From assembly GCA_947471745.1 (NCBI GenBank), contig CANJKZ010000926.1:371501-435500 (forward strand): a stretch of DNA of 64,000 nucleotides, in the 5' to 3' direction. Source of the stretch: Closterium sp. Naga37s-1. Lineage: Eukaryota; Streptophyta; Zygnematophyceae; Desmidiales; Closteriaceae. A model generated the notes under the pieces. The model saw only the letters and a program-made list of their open reading frames with translations, was not told the DNA's origin and did no database searches. Within the stretch, counting starts at the first letter, position 1. Every line of letters begins with the position of its first letter. A program made the translations under genes and the position numbers. Positions 10,903-22,095 of the stretch are shown one piece after another.

Positions 10903-12650
10903 CTCCCCCCCCCCCGCACTGCTGGCCCTCAGATCGACATGAAGAAGGAGCGGAAGGGACAGCAGTGGAGAAACACTCAAGGGACTCGAGCGGGACCAAC
11001 CCGGCGTGTTGGCGGCCAAGAAGAAAGAGGTGTCGGGGAAGTATCTTAGTCAGAAACTCAGCAGCCTGGTCCGTGGTGTTGCAGTAGGCCGGTGTCACAA
11101 CTGTGTTTTTAATCAACTCCCGAATGTAGTGATACTGGGTATCGATGTACTTTGTGCGTCCATGATAGACCGGGTTCTTGCTCAAGGTGATCGCCGATGT
11201 GTTGTCAATGTGCAGAATGGCCGGCTCATGCTGGGGAAGGCCCAACTCCGTCAACAACCCTCTCAACCATGCAACCTCTCTTGCTCCTTGCGTCACAGCC
11301 ATGTACTCCGCCTCCGTTGAAGATAACGCCACACAGCCTTGCTTCTTCTATTGCCAAGAAATAGCTACTCCCACTATCACAAACATGTAGCCTCCAGTGG
11401 ATTTCCGCTTTGATAGAGGACCTGCTCAATCTGCATCCGTGAAACCATGCAAGACAATACCATGCTCATGCCCATGAAAGAGGAGACCAAAAGATTTCGA
11501 GCCGGAGAGGTAGCGCAGGACACGCTTCGCAGCGCTCAAGTGCTGAGTAGTTGGCGAGGAAAGTAATTGAGAAAGCACGCCCACAGCATGAGAGAGATCT
11601 GGGCGGGTGCAGACGGATGCGTACATGAGGCTACCGACAATGCTCTGGTAAAGATTAATGTCAAGGGGGGAAAGGAGTGATGAAGGAGTTGCGGTGGAAG
11701 AAGAAGGGGATGAAGAAGATGAAGGCGCAAGAGCCTCGTGAAACTCGTCCCAGTCAGAAAGGGGTTCAGACTGAGAGGGCTGAAGGTCAGAAGTGGAAGG
11801 GGAAGTATGCTGAAAATTAGAAGGGAGAAGTGCAGATGCACGATTGCAGGTGAGAAGGCCGAAGCGAGAGAGGACCATGTGAATGTATCGCTCTTGTGAA
11901 AGAAAGATAGAGCGAGAGGGACGGTCACAAATGATGTTCATGCCAAGGTAATATGATGGCTCACCCATGTCTGTCATGACAAACTCCTTGGTGAGCATAC
12001 CTTTGATTTGGGTAAGAAGGGAGAGAGAACCTGACACCATGAGGATGGCATCCACATACACGATCAGCCACAGTACCTCATGCACCTCCGTATGCAGAAT
12101 GTAGAGTGCAGGGTCATACTCAGACTATGTGAAACCTTGTGCCAGCAGGCCGGACTCCAATGCGTGATACCAAACCCGTGGAGCTTGCTTCAGGCCATAC
12201 AGTGACTTGTGCAGCTTGCAGACTTTCTCAGTATCATCGTGATACCGATCAGGTTGAGCCGTGTAGATCTCCTCATCTAAAATGCCGTAACGAAAGGCGT
12301 TGGAGACGTCGAGCTGAATGATGTAGAGATCCATCCGTACTGCCATGCCAAGAAGAGCGCGTAGACTGGTGTACTTGGCGACCGAAGCAAATGTTTCATA
12401 GTAGTCTTTTCCAGGAACTTGAGAATATCCTTTTGAGACCAAACGAGCCTTGAACTTGTCCAGGGATCCATCACCCTTCATCTTCACCCGGTAGACCCAT
12501 TTTACTCCCACGAGCTTCTTTGCTTAAGGTAATGGCTCCAAAGTCCAAGTTCCCCAGTCCAGTAAACTTTCCAGTTCTGCCTTTTCCGCTGCTAACCACT
12601 GCTCCTTAAATGCTTCTGCCATAGCTTTTTTGCGATTGAGAGGCTCGGGT
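10892..12650 (-). pseudogene. Copia-3 reverse transcriptase and RNase H
   Basis: Read in reverse: RT start at about 12650-12524 (LLDWGTWTLEPLP), a stop, then VKWVYRVK to LYGLKQAPRVWYHAL (12511-12125), another stop, then 12085-11426 with YLGMNI and CTRPDLSHAVGVL, and RNase H at 11332-10892 (SSTEAEYMAV, HIDNTSAI, DQAAEFLTK). The catalytic motif reads YVDA instead of YVDD near 12060, so polymerase activity would be lost even without the stops. A Ser/Pro-rich stretch of about 45 residues interrupts the RT C-terminal region. Confidence 0.88.
10903..10917 (-). other. Copia-3 polypurine tract
   Basis: A run of eleven C on the given strand (G on the element strand), followed directly by the LTR's TGTTGG. 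Position and composition fit the plus-strand primer. Confidence 0.8.
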
Positions 12651-13475
12651 GGAAGTTGTGAGATGGCGAAACAAGTGGCATGGATCCTGCATTGGAAGCA
12701 GGTGCGGCCGCTACATAAATGACTTGGAGGTGAGCTGAGGGTGGAGTATGGTACATGAGAGGTGAATTGCGCAGAAGACGAAGTAGAAAATGTTGGTGGT
12801 GCTGCAGAGGACGACGTGCTCATGTCTGGTGGATAATTGATATCGATCCGGTTGGGTGACTTTGGCGGTGCTGCCGATTGAGAATGGACTTCTGATGGAG
12901 CTCTAGCAGTCGGAATTGTCGAATGCTGTATATGAGAAGATATGTGTTGTTGTGTTGGTGGTGGCTGCACGGTTGACGGTATGAGTTGACGATGATCTGG
13001 AAGGTGAAGAAGGGCTGCTGGACGATAGCGATGAATGACGAGAGGTGTTAGGGAAGGTTGAAGAGTGTGAGTGTCGGGAGGATGTTGCTGTTGCTACTGG
13101 TGCTGCTGGAGAGTATGAAAGGATTGAAGAAGAGGAGGTAAATCGGGTGGAGATGGTTGCTGGTGTGATGTAGGCGGTGATGGTTGCTGCTGCTGTTGCT
13201 CTTGTTGATGCAGGGTGGGGGCAGAAGATAATGGCGATGGATGCTGGACTTGATTTTGCGACGTGTCTTCGTGTTGCTGCTGCGGTGATAATGTAGAAAC
13301 TCCACTTAAAATGATTGTTGGAAGTTCGAAATCGAGGTGGTAGCAGCAGCAACTGAGGGACTGCTGTAGGGCTTGGCAGGTGGCTGTACATCGATCTCCA
13401 CTCAATAGAGACGTTCATTGCGAACACCTCTTGCAATATCATGCCCAGTTGGAGCACGAATCTGCACTGAACCAT
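12651..13475 (-). pseudogene. Copia-3 integrase-RT linker, integrase deleted
   Basis: Low-complexity Ser/Thr/Pro/Gln-rich reverse frames (His/Gln triplet runs around 13080-13270), typical of the spacer between integrase and RT in Copia polyproteins. At its upstream edge (about 13440) the pre-integrase region breaks off after the segment DGSVQIRAPTGHDIARGV (with frame changes). The DDE integrase core expected between is missing. Confidence 0.65.
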
Positions 13476-13479
13476 CTGA

Positions 13480-15061
13480 GAAAGAAATACAGATACCCTT
13501 TCTCTTCCATTTGACCAATTGAGAGAAGGTTTGCGCCAAATGAGGGGACAAGCAAGATGCCTGAGAATGACATATGAATCCCCTATGGACTGAGGAAAGT
13601 CATTGTTCCCTCTGCTTGAACTGGCACCGAATAGTTGCTAGCAACAACCACTTCCTTCACATTGGAGGGCTTCACGTTGTGAAGGAGGGATGCATGAGGG
13701 GTCATATGTTGATCGCATCCACTGTCCAGAAACCAAATCTTGGGGTCATGTGTAAGGGCATGGAGACAAGAGGATGATGCAAATGCAAAACTCGGTGTAC
13801 TTGGTTGAGTTGAATCTTTCTCATGTGACACGGATGGCGTCTGCAAAGTGTTGGCTTGATGAGTCGCCTCTGGTGTGAAAGAGAGTTGTGGCACAGAGGG
13901 AACAGAGACTTGGTTTTGAGAGGGGACTTGGGAATCATTTTGAAAAGATGGTCCATGATGTGCATTGTCTGGTCGATATTTTGCCGGGGTATGAGATGTG
14001 ATAGCAAGGGCAGCCTTTCCTTTGTCAGAGAGGAGAGATGAAGGTGGTGTCCAGTTGGCAGGATGTACATTGCATTTGAACCAATGATGCCCCCATTCAT
14101 GACAATAGTGACACTCAAACTGATATCTTGATTTTGGCTTATAAGGAATCAAGTTGGAGTATGATGCAAGCTGAGAAATGTGTTTGGGTGCAGGTTGCCC
14201 AAGAAGAGAATGTGCTTGGGCAGGGAGAGACTTACTTTGTTGAAACTTACTATGTTATTGAAATCCTTGTTGAGGGCGATAGTTGGCACTTGTCATTCCA
14301 CTCCATGCTGGTCGAGGGTCCCTTTGAAGCTTTGCAAGTTCTCGTGTCTGGTGTTCAGTGATGAGTGTGTTGAAGATGAAATCTCTGGTCCTTGTCTTTT
14401 CAGGAAAAGCTTGGATGGTGCTCCTCATTGAGCTCCAAATGGATGAGAGTCCAGCAACAAGAATGGTTATGAAGAGGGATTCCTGAACTTCAACGTCGAG
14501 AAGAGTAGCTTCGTAAAGAACCATTTCACTACGTTGCAAATAGTCGGGGATGGACTCACTGTCCCCCATGCGAAGTCGGACAACTTTGTTCCAAACTTCT
14601 GCCATAGAACCTTGGGAAACAGGTTGATGAAGACGTTGGAATCGCTCCGACGCGGCTCTGGCGCTGTCCTTTTGAGAGGATACGAGGAGGAGGGGTTGAG
14701 AGTAGGGATCTTGAATGGAAGAGAGAAGATAAAGATAAGCTTCAGCATTTCTCTTCATCCAGTTGTTTTGTTCTTGAGCAGGTGCAGCAGTTGAAGCGGG
14801 GCAAACTTGCCCGGTGTAGACGCCCCACAAATCCAGAAGGGTGGCAGCTTGTTGGAAACGGATACTCCAAGATGTGAAGCCCTTGCCATTGAAACGCGGA
14901 AGTTCCAGTTTTGGAACTAAGGAGGAGGTAAATATGGATGTAGTCAGTGGTGTAGATGGGGATGGTGTGTTGATCGTAGGAGGTGCAGACTCATTTGAAG
15001 AGTTGGTGGTAACAGCAGGTGAAGCTGATCCCGTTGGAGCACTTGAGTCTTTTTCATCCAT
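13480..15061 (-). pseudogene. Copia-3 gag and protease
   Basis: Gag opens at ATG 15061 (MDEKDSS), with LPRFNGKGFTSWSIRFQQ, LWGVYTG and AGLSSIWSSMRSTIQ. It reaches a stop at 14255 and resumes by 14152. A zinc knuckle CHYCHEWGHHWFKC lies at about 14115-14075. The protease motif WFLDSGCDQHMT is at about 13735-13700. A stop follows at FLSP, and the frame continues with LVPSFGANLLSIGQM into the pre-integrase region. Gag start and motif order are normal for TNT1-like elements. Confidence 0.85.
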
Positions 15062-15300
15062 GTTGATTGATTTTTCTGAAAATAATAAAGCAATCTCACA
15101 CTAAAGAAGAAGAAAATATACAAACAAAACCAAACACACAAACACGTACAAGAAAAAGAGAAAAGGAAACACAAAGAAATGATCCCACAAGGGGGCACAC
15201 GACCAAGTGCAAGAATGCCACTAATGGCTAACAACAACGTGTTTTAGAAAGGACTAAACAAGATGCGCACTGACGAAGCAACCAAAAGGAATGAACTCGA

Positions 15301-15312
15301 GCTCTGATACCA
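15301..15312 (-). other. Copia-3 primer-binding site
   Basis: Reverse strand reads TGGTATCAGAGC, a perfect initiator Met-tRNA complement, directly adjoining the LTR edge at 15313. Confidence 0.88.
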
Positions 15313-15525
15313 TCTTGAAATTGAAGTAAGGGATAACGAAGGGTAAAAGTTGAATGCAAAGAAGGAAAGGACTTTAAACAAGAGGGTAAAGACAAAGCAA
15401 AGAACCTACAAATAGAACTTTGAAATATAAATTTGTTAAGAGTAAAAGGACATATAAAGAAAACAACTTTACGCAAAAGGTAAATAAGCTTGATGAATTG
15501 TTGAACGAACAATGTGAATGAAAGA
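15313..15525 (-). repeat. Copia-3 5' LTR, segment 1 of 3
   Basis: Homologous to 9506-9718 of the intact LTR. It is cut at 15525 by the Gypsy-1 insertion. Confidence 0.9.
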
Positions 15526-15874
15526 TGTCACGCAATTAAGAAAGGCATAATATAACTAGGCATCAGAAGAAACCTTCATATAATTGTGTGACAGAGTAGT
15601 GTAGCACGCATTGTAGCGCATACAGGAAATCGGCGGGAAGGCCGAAAAGGATAACGGCCTTCCTAGCGGGAAAGCCGAAAGTGAGGCCAGGCAAGAGGCA
15701 ACGGTAATAGTAAGAATGATACTTAGATGCGCAGAGAGCCCCGAGGCCTCTGCTTGCTTGTATGTTTTCTCAATTAGCTAAACATCTTACCAAACCCTAG
15801 CTAGAGAAGCCAGTTCAAGCAAGAGCCAGCCGAGTTCTTCTGTGTGGTTAGTGGGTGCTGTGCATAGTTTTCCA
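15526..15874 (+). repeat. Gypsy-1 repeat A1
   Basis: 349 bp, TGTCACGC to AGTTTTCCA. It contains a hairpin with stem GGAAGGCCG (15636-15644) against CGGCCTTCC (15655-15663). The gag start codon is only 14 bp downstream, and neither that gap nor the next ~60 bp holds a convincing tRNA complement. Confidence 0.9.
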
Positions 15875-15888
15875 CATACAAGCAAGAA

Positions 15889-18800
15889 ATGACCGACGAT
15901 GTATTGCTCCGCTCCGGCTTTAGTTATCAGAGGCGCACGATGGAGGCGACGCAAGCCACGCCAGGTTGGCGGGCACACGCGAATAGCCTTCCATCAGAGG
16001 AACGAAGCTCCCCAGCTTCCCATCGGAGTGACTCGCCTCGCTACAGGACGCCCCATCAGCGAGAACGCGGATGCGTAGCCGGCGAAGAGGAGAACAAGCG
16101 TCAGCCAACATCGGACCCAGGGACGATACCGCCGGAGGCTACCTGGGTACGGGCGGCGCAAGCACGTTGGAACGCGCGGATGGACCGGGAGTCGCCGGCG
16201 CGTATGCCTGGCATGCGAGCGATCGACCCGAACCCGCCGTCGAAGGAGAGCGTCCGGGATCGCTGCGCTGAACCGCGTCCGGTTGCGCCGAGGGAGCTGA
16301 TCCCGAGTCAGGCGGCTCTGGAAGTGGTACGCGACGACAGAGAGAACCCCGCCGCGGGTACACGGTGGAGAGCGTCGGCGCTCCCGAAGATAGAAGTCGC
16401 CGACCGTTACACAGGGATTCCGGGGACGGGGCCGCCATTGAAGAATTATCTCATGCAGCTAGAAACCGCGCAATACTGCTGGGAGCACGACGGCTTTGAC
16501 CCCAACGAGTTCTTCCGGAAGCTGGTGGTGATGTTGGCCGGCGAAGCAGAGACCTTCTACCGCATGGTGAGAGGCGAAGTGCTGGACGAGCTCGCGCAGG
16601 GGTTAATCCGGGATCCGACGGCGCGGTTCGTACAGCTGCTGAAGCAAGAGTTCGTGGGGCAGACGAAGGCCAGGCTGGAGGAATTCCGAGACTTTCGCCG
16701 CAGGAAGGAGGAATCCTTGCTGGCTTACTACAATCGGCTCGTGGAGTTGGCGGAGGACCTGGAGAAGCACGACGAACGCCTGCTGGTGTCGAAGTTCGTC
16801 CGCGGCCTCGACGACGAGCTACGGCCAGTTGTTAGGACGGCGGTCTACGGAATCGGCGCGGACGTTACCTTGAAGGAAGTTTACGGCATGGCCAAGCGGA
16901 CCGAGCACGCGCATCGGCTGCTAGAATTGGACGACGGACCGCAGAAGCCCAGGGATCGGTCGAGCTGGGCGGCGGCGGCTCTACCCGAGCAGGAGAAGGG
17001 TCTCCCCGACCGAGGCGACCAGCGGCGGTGTCACGCATGCGGCGAAGTCGGCCATCTAAAGCGGGACTGCTCGAGTTTACCTTCCTGCGAACGCTGCGGG
17101 AAGAAGGGGCATCGGCAGAGCGAGTGTTACCAGCGGAAACCGGGGGCAGAGTCCCAATCCCGAGAGGATCTACAGGAAGAGATTCGGAAGCTTCAGTCGC
17201 GGCTCGAACGACTGCCGCGGGCAGGAGGCCGAAGTCAGGCCATGCTAGCCATCGAAGAAGTAGCGGAGAACGAGTTACTAGAAGAGGAGCTGGTGCGGGA
17301 GTACGGCTTCATGGCACATCCGCGGGAGCGCAGTGATTTGGATCTCCGATCCCGTTCGGACACGGTGGGGGAGTCCCGTACCTCGACGCGGCGGGAACGG
17401 GCACCCGAGAGGAGAGACGGGTCGTCAGGCAGCGACATGCGAAGGCACCCGAACGAGAGGATGGTGTGCCGGGCGTCAGTGCTGATAGCTGAAAAGGGGA
17501 GCTTAACTGTCGGGGGCCTGCCGGTTCGGCAGGGGATTATTGACACCTGGGCATACAACGTGATATTGGGAAAGGGGTTGGCTAAACAGCTCAAGTTGGA
17601 CCTCCCCGAGATGCAGGTGGAGCGAGGGATCCTGCTGATGACCGCCGAAGGGGGGGACCCGAAGTGGATGCCTAGCACTAGAAGGCCCGTAGAAATCATG
17701 TTGCTACCGGGTACGGAGAAGGAGTGCTGCATTCGGCTGACGTGCGGGATTTCGCAGTCGGAAGACTACGACGTCCTGGTAGGCATGGAGCTGTTGTACA
17801 AGGTGGGGGCAACCATTTGCACGTGGCAGGAGAAGATGCTCTACCGAGTGCAGTACTGGGATCCGGAGAGCTCGGTGGGGACATTGCCGGTTCGTTTCGT
17901 CAGGCAAGAGCCGAGAGCAGCGTACCGGGCGGAAGAAGCAGACCTGTCCCAGGAGCTGGACGATTGGACTTGGCAGGAGTACACGGTAGAGGGGACGAAG
18001 CGGATCGAACAAGCGGAGACAGGCCACCCGACGTCTGACTTGCGAGACCGAGTTACCAGGACCTGGTGCCTCGAGGGAGCGATCGGTATCCTGGAGCTCT
18101 TCGGGGGCATAGGGTCTGGGCTGGCAGCCGCACTGAAGGCCGGGTGTTGCGTGCGGAAGTGGGTCCACGTGGAGAAGGACCCGGTCGTGAGGAAGATGGC
18201 CTACCACCACGCTCTGAAACTACTCGAGGAATACCCGCAGCAGTTCACGATTTCGGCGATCCACATGGAGGGAGAGGACGGGGTTCATGATGTGCGCGAC
18301 ATCACCCGACCTTGGCTGGAGGAATGCGGGCCGATAGACCTGGTGGTTGCGGGGTGGGAATGCCAGGGGTACTCGAGGGCAGGAGAAGGGAGGGGAATGG
18401 AAGACCCGCGGGGGGCTTCCTTCCGAGACCTAGAGGGAGTGCTGAAGATGCTTCAGCAGTCGGGCAGGGAGTTCGTCTACGTGTTGGAGAACGTAGATAT
18501 GGCCGACGACCGAAGGGAACCTGTGCGGCTCGCCTTCGACGAGATCCAGACGGTGCTCGGGAGAGGTGTGGCGGCGGATGCGGCCCAGCTGGGATCAAGG
18601 GCTCATCGGCCGCGGCGCTACTGGCAGAATGGCGTGTCGGACGCGGTGCTGCGGCATTCCCTGGCCCAGATGCAGCGGCCACACCCCCGTCTGGTCAAGG
18701 ATATCCTGGGCCCGAACCGAGTCCCCGCGCCCGTAACGGCCGAGGATCATCCGTCCCAATACCCATGCAACGTGCCCGGAGAGCCAAGACGAGCGTGGCC

Positions 18801-19893
18801 GACGCTGGTCTCGTTTGCCGACGCCAGGGGCTTCAAGATGGACGGAGACTTGCCTGGGCCCGGGATGGTATACGACTCACGGACGCGGAAGTGGGAGACG
18901 CCGACGGCAGAAGAGAGAGAGTTGGCAATGGGACACAAGTGGGGAGCCACGGCCCACCCGGACGTGACGGAGGCACAGCGGTGCGCCGCATTGGGGAGAG
19001 CCATGGATCTGAACGCCATGACCTGGATCCTAGAGACGATTCGGATGCATCTGAAGACGAAGGCGGTGCAGAGGGAATTAGAAGGGAGCTTGCGGTACCA
19101 AGATGAGAGAGAAGCCGCCTGGAGGAGGCAGCAGCTGGACAGCATTGAGGAGCAGCGGAACGCTCGGATTCGGGAAGGATGGACCTTCATGGCGGTAGAG
19201 GTCCCGGCAGACCAAGGACACGCGGCAGACGCGGCGCCGCCCGCTAAGGGGCCCGCGGAAGGCGCGGCCGAGGTGGGATGGGAGATAGGGGACGGACTGG
19301 GGGCAGAGGCGGCGACCGCGCTACGGGAAGTGCTGAAGGAGCACCGCTCCACCTTCGCTTTCACCCTCCAGGAGCTAGGAAGGTGCAATGTACAAGAGAT
19401 GCGGATTACTCTCAGCAGCGACGTGCCGGTCTACCACCGCAAGCGACGGATGAGCCCAGGGGACGAGGAAGTCTGTGTGGCCAAATGCGCGGAACTGCTA
19501 GGGGCAGGGCTGATTAGGAGGTCGGAGAGCGAGTTTGCAGCCGCGACCGTGGTGGCATCGCGGACCGATATTACAGGGAAAGTGTCAGCCAAGCGGATGT
19601 GCGGCGACTATAGGGGGCTGAACAAGGTGACGGTGCCGGATCGGTACCCCATGCAATCGGCGGAAGAAATATTCGACAAACTACACGGCGCGGTGGTGTT
19701 CTCTACCCTCGACCTCAGGCAAGGATTCAATCAGATCCTGATCCGGGAAGAAGATTGTAAGAAGACCGCATTTCACGGGCCCGACGGGTTGTACGAGTGG
19801 ACCGTGATGCCGTTCGGCACGAGGAACGCTCCCGCTGTGTTTCAGCGGACCATGGACACCGTGCTGAGGGGGGTGCCTGCAGCCGCCTGCTAA
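15889..19893 (+). pseudogene. Gypsy-1 polyprotein part 1: gag, protease, methyltransferase, RT N-terminal half
   Basis: 1334 codons from ATG 15889 to a TAA at 19891-19893. Gag core occupies roughly residues 160-350 (FRKLVVMLAGEAETFYRMV, LLVSKFVRGL). Two CCHC knuckles follow at about 381-414 (CHACGEVGHLKRDC, CERCGKKGHRQSEC). A retropepsin-like domain lies at about 525-660; its active-site motif reads DTWA at residue 552 where DTGA or DSGA is expected. A C5 cytosine methyltransferase fills about 730-1050. RT starts near 1140 with CGDYRGLNKVTVPDRYPM, FSTLDLRQGFNQI and MPFGTRNAPAVFQ. The stop sits at the Tyr position of the YIDD catalytic motif; the next codons are IDDVIVFS. Start choice: first in-frame ATG after A1. 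Confidence 0.92.
18076..19041 (+). other. C5 cytosine DNA methyltransferase domain within the Gypsy-1 polyprotein
   Basis: Adds a methyl group to carbon 5 of cytosine, with S-adenosylmethionine as donor. Motif I: ILELFGGIGSGLAAAL (about residues 733-748). Motif II region: VEKDPVVRKMAYHH. Motif IV: AGWECQGYSRAG, catalytic Cys at residue 825 (18361-18363). Motif VI: LENV, Glu at 867. Motif VIII: RAHRPRRYW near 905. A target-recognition-like stretch follows, then motif X: LGRAMDLNAMTWIL near 1035-1048. Order I-IV-VI-VIII-X is linear, unlike the rearranged plant DRM order. The loop before the Cys has Glu where Pro is usual (PCQ becomes ECQ). It is in frame and unbroken. Family relatives have been reported in Gypsy elements of the charophyte Klebsormidium and in dinoflagellate Copia elements. 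Confidence 0.93.
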
Positions 19894-21045
19894 ATCGACG
19901 ACGTGATAGTGTTCAGTGCGAGCGAGGAGGAATACGTGCGTGACGTGAAGGCGACCTTGGACGCGATCAGGCAGGCGGGGTTGACCTGCCACCCGAAGAA
20001 GTGCAAATTCGGGCAGCGCACCGTGCAGTACCTGGGATTCGAGGTAGGGGACGGAAAGCTGAGCGTCCAGGAGGCCAAGGTGGAGGTCCTGGACCGAGTA
20101 CCGACGCCCAAGGACAGATCCTCGCTGCGGCCCGTGCTGGGCTTCCTGGGGTACTACCGGAGGTTCGTGCCGAACTTCAGCAAAACGGCGGCGGTGCTCA
20201 ACCGTCTCTTGAGGGAGGACCAGCAGTGGCAGTGGGGAGACGAGGAGCAACGGGCCCTGAACCAACTGACCCAAGCCGTCAAGACCGCGACGGTGCTAGC
20301 ACTGCCAACCAAGGATGACCCGTTCACCCTGTACACGGACTCGAGCAGTGCGGGGATGGGCGCGGTCCTGTGCCAGGAAAAAGGGGGAGAAGAGAAAGTA
20401 GTAGCTTTCGCCAGCCGCAGCTGCAATCCGGCTGAAGCCAACTACAGCTCGTACGAGGGGGAAGGGCTGGCCGCGGTTTGGGCGATCACCCATTTCCGAG
20501 TATACCTGCAGGGAAGGCCCTTCAGGCTGGTAACCGGTCACCAGCCACTGACATGGCTAATGACCAACCAAGCGCTTACAGGCAGGAACGCCAGGTGGGC
20601 CATGCGCCTGCAAGAATATGATTTCGTCATTAAGCACCGCCCGGGGAAGAGCATGCAGCACGTGGACGGGCTATCAAGGCACCCAGCAACGGACCGACCG
20701 ACGGAATGCTTGGTAGCCTTAGCCCTCGATATTGACAGGGAGGGAGCCAGGAAGAACCAGTCCCGAGGACCGGAAGATGTGTGGAGCGACGCGGAAGTGC
20801 TGGAGTGGGTACAAGGCAAGACCGGGGAAGAGGGAGCGGTGCCAGAGCGGGTGAGAGCCCGGGGGGCACATTACAGGTGGTATCAGGATCAGCTACAAGT
20901 AAACACGAAGGAGGGCTGGAAAGTGGTGCCCGAGCCTGGACAGCGGGAAGCCATCATCGCCAGGGTGCACAGGCAGCTGGGACATTACGGAGAGCTCCGG
21001 ACGCTGCAGTTGGTAGGGACGACCGGGTGGTGGGCAGGGATGTGA
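19894..21045 (+). pseudogene. Gypsy-1 polyprotein part 2: RT C-terminal half and RNase H
   Basis: Continues part 1 in the same frame after the TAA. IDDVIVFSASEEEYV is followed by CHPKKCKFGQRTVQYLGFEV, LGFLGYYRRFVPNFS, and the RNase H segment with YTDSSSAGMGAVL, SSYEGEGLAAVWAI and the Gypsy tail RPGKSMQHVDGLSRH. It ends in the integrase HHCC zinc region (GHYGELRTL, WWAGM), where a TGA at 21043-21045 interrupts the frame. The position and base change would fit loss of an Arg CGA codon by C-to-T at CpG, which is inference. Confidence 0.92.
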
Positions 21046-22095
21046 AAACAAGTGAAAGAGTGGGTACAAACTTGCGAGCTGTGCAGCCGCAACAAGGCCG
21101 AGCTAGATCGGGGAAGGAGGGAGCTCCAGTCACTGCCAATCTACGGCTTGGGGTTTCGCTGGTCGCTCGACCTCGCAGGGGAAATGCCGCTGAGCCGACG
21201 TGGCAAACGTTACATACTCATCATGATCGAGCACGGCAGTAAGTGGGTGGAAGTGAAAGCACTGCCGAGCAAGAATTCCGCACGAATAGCCGAGGCATTC
21301 GAGGAACAAGTCCTGACGCGGTTTGGAGCCTGCGGGGAAGTGCTCACCGATCAAGGCACAGAGTTCCAGGGACACTTCGATCAGCTGCTGCAAGAGTCCG
21401 GCATCACGCACCGTAGGGCGTCCAGATACCACCCACAGAGCGACGGCTTGACGGAAAGGTTCGTACAGACCCTAAAGAAGGGGTTGCGGGCCTACGGGGA
21501 GCAGTACAAGAGGGACTGGGACCTGCGGCTGCCATGGGTGACGGCTGGGTACAGGTTCAGCAAGCAGGCGGCGCTGAGAGACATGTCGCCGTACTACTTG
21601 CTCCTAGGCCGGGAGCCTATCCTACCCATTGACGCGCCGAAGCTGCTGACGGACACGGTACTGATGGGGACCGAGGAGGCATGGGTCGCGGTGGCTGAGG
21701 CGCGGGCTAAATACCTCAGGGAACTTCTGCCGGCCGCGCTGGAGAACCTGCACGTGGCTCAACTGCGGGACGTGCAGAGATACCGACAGAGGGGACGAAA
21801 AGGAAAGGGCGGGGAGGAAGCAGACGTCCAGCCGGGAGGAGAGGTTTACCTCAAGAAGGCGAGGGGGGACTTGCTGGATATTGGGCTCACCCAAGAAAGG
21901 TGGAAAGTGCGGGAGGTGAAAGACTCAGGGGTGATCGTACTGGTGGGTGCAAAGGGGGAGGAGAGGCGAGACCACATCACCAACGTGGCAGCAGCCAGAC
22001 CCCGGAGGAACGGAGAGGCGGCGAGCTTTCCTGCCGACAACCCTAAAGATCCATCGGCTAACCCAGGAACCAGGAGCCGAGGAGGGGGCAAGTGA
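21046..22095 (+). pseudogene. Gypsy-1 polyprotein part 3: DDE integrase
   Basis: Same frame after the TGA. CELCSRNKAE completes the HHCC zinc finger. The catalytic core shows the first Asp in SLDLAGEM, the second in LTDQGTEF and the Glu in HPQSDGLTERFVQ. The C-terminal segment (PGGEVYLKKARGDLL) resembles the Gypsy integrase GPY-like tail, but no chromodomain follows. The TGA stop (22093-22095) lies inside the first five bases of repeat B1. A tyrosine recombinase, expected for a split-repeat element, is not present anywhere between A1 and B2. Confidence 0.92.

Noticed and set aside
8654-15312. tRNA genes at TGGTATCAGAGC-like sites
   Set aside because: These are short complements of a tRNA 3' end next to LTR edges; no cloverleaf or internal promoter boxes surround them.
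18060-19060. The methyltransferase as a separate host gene interrupted by retrotransposon parts
   Set aside because: It is in one unbroken frame with gag, protease and RT, no intron signals are needed, and the whole lies between matched element ends.
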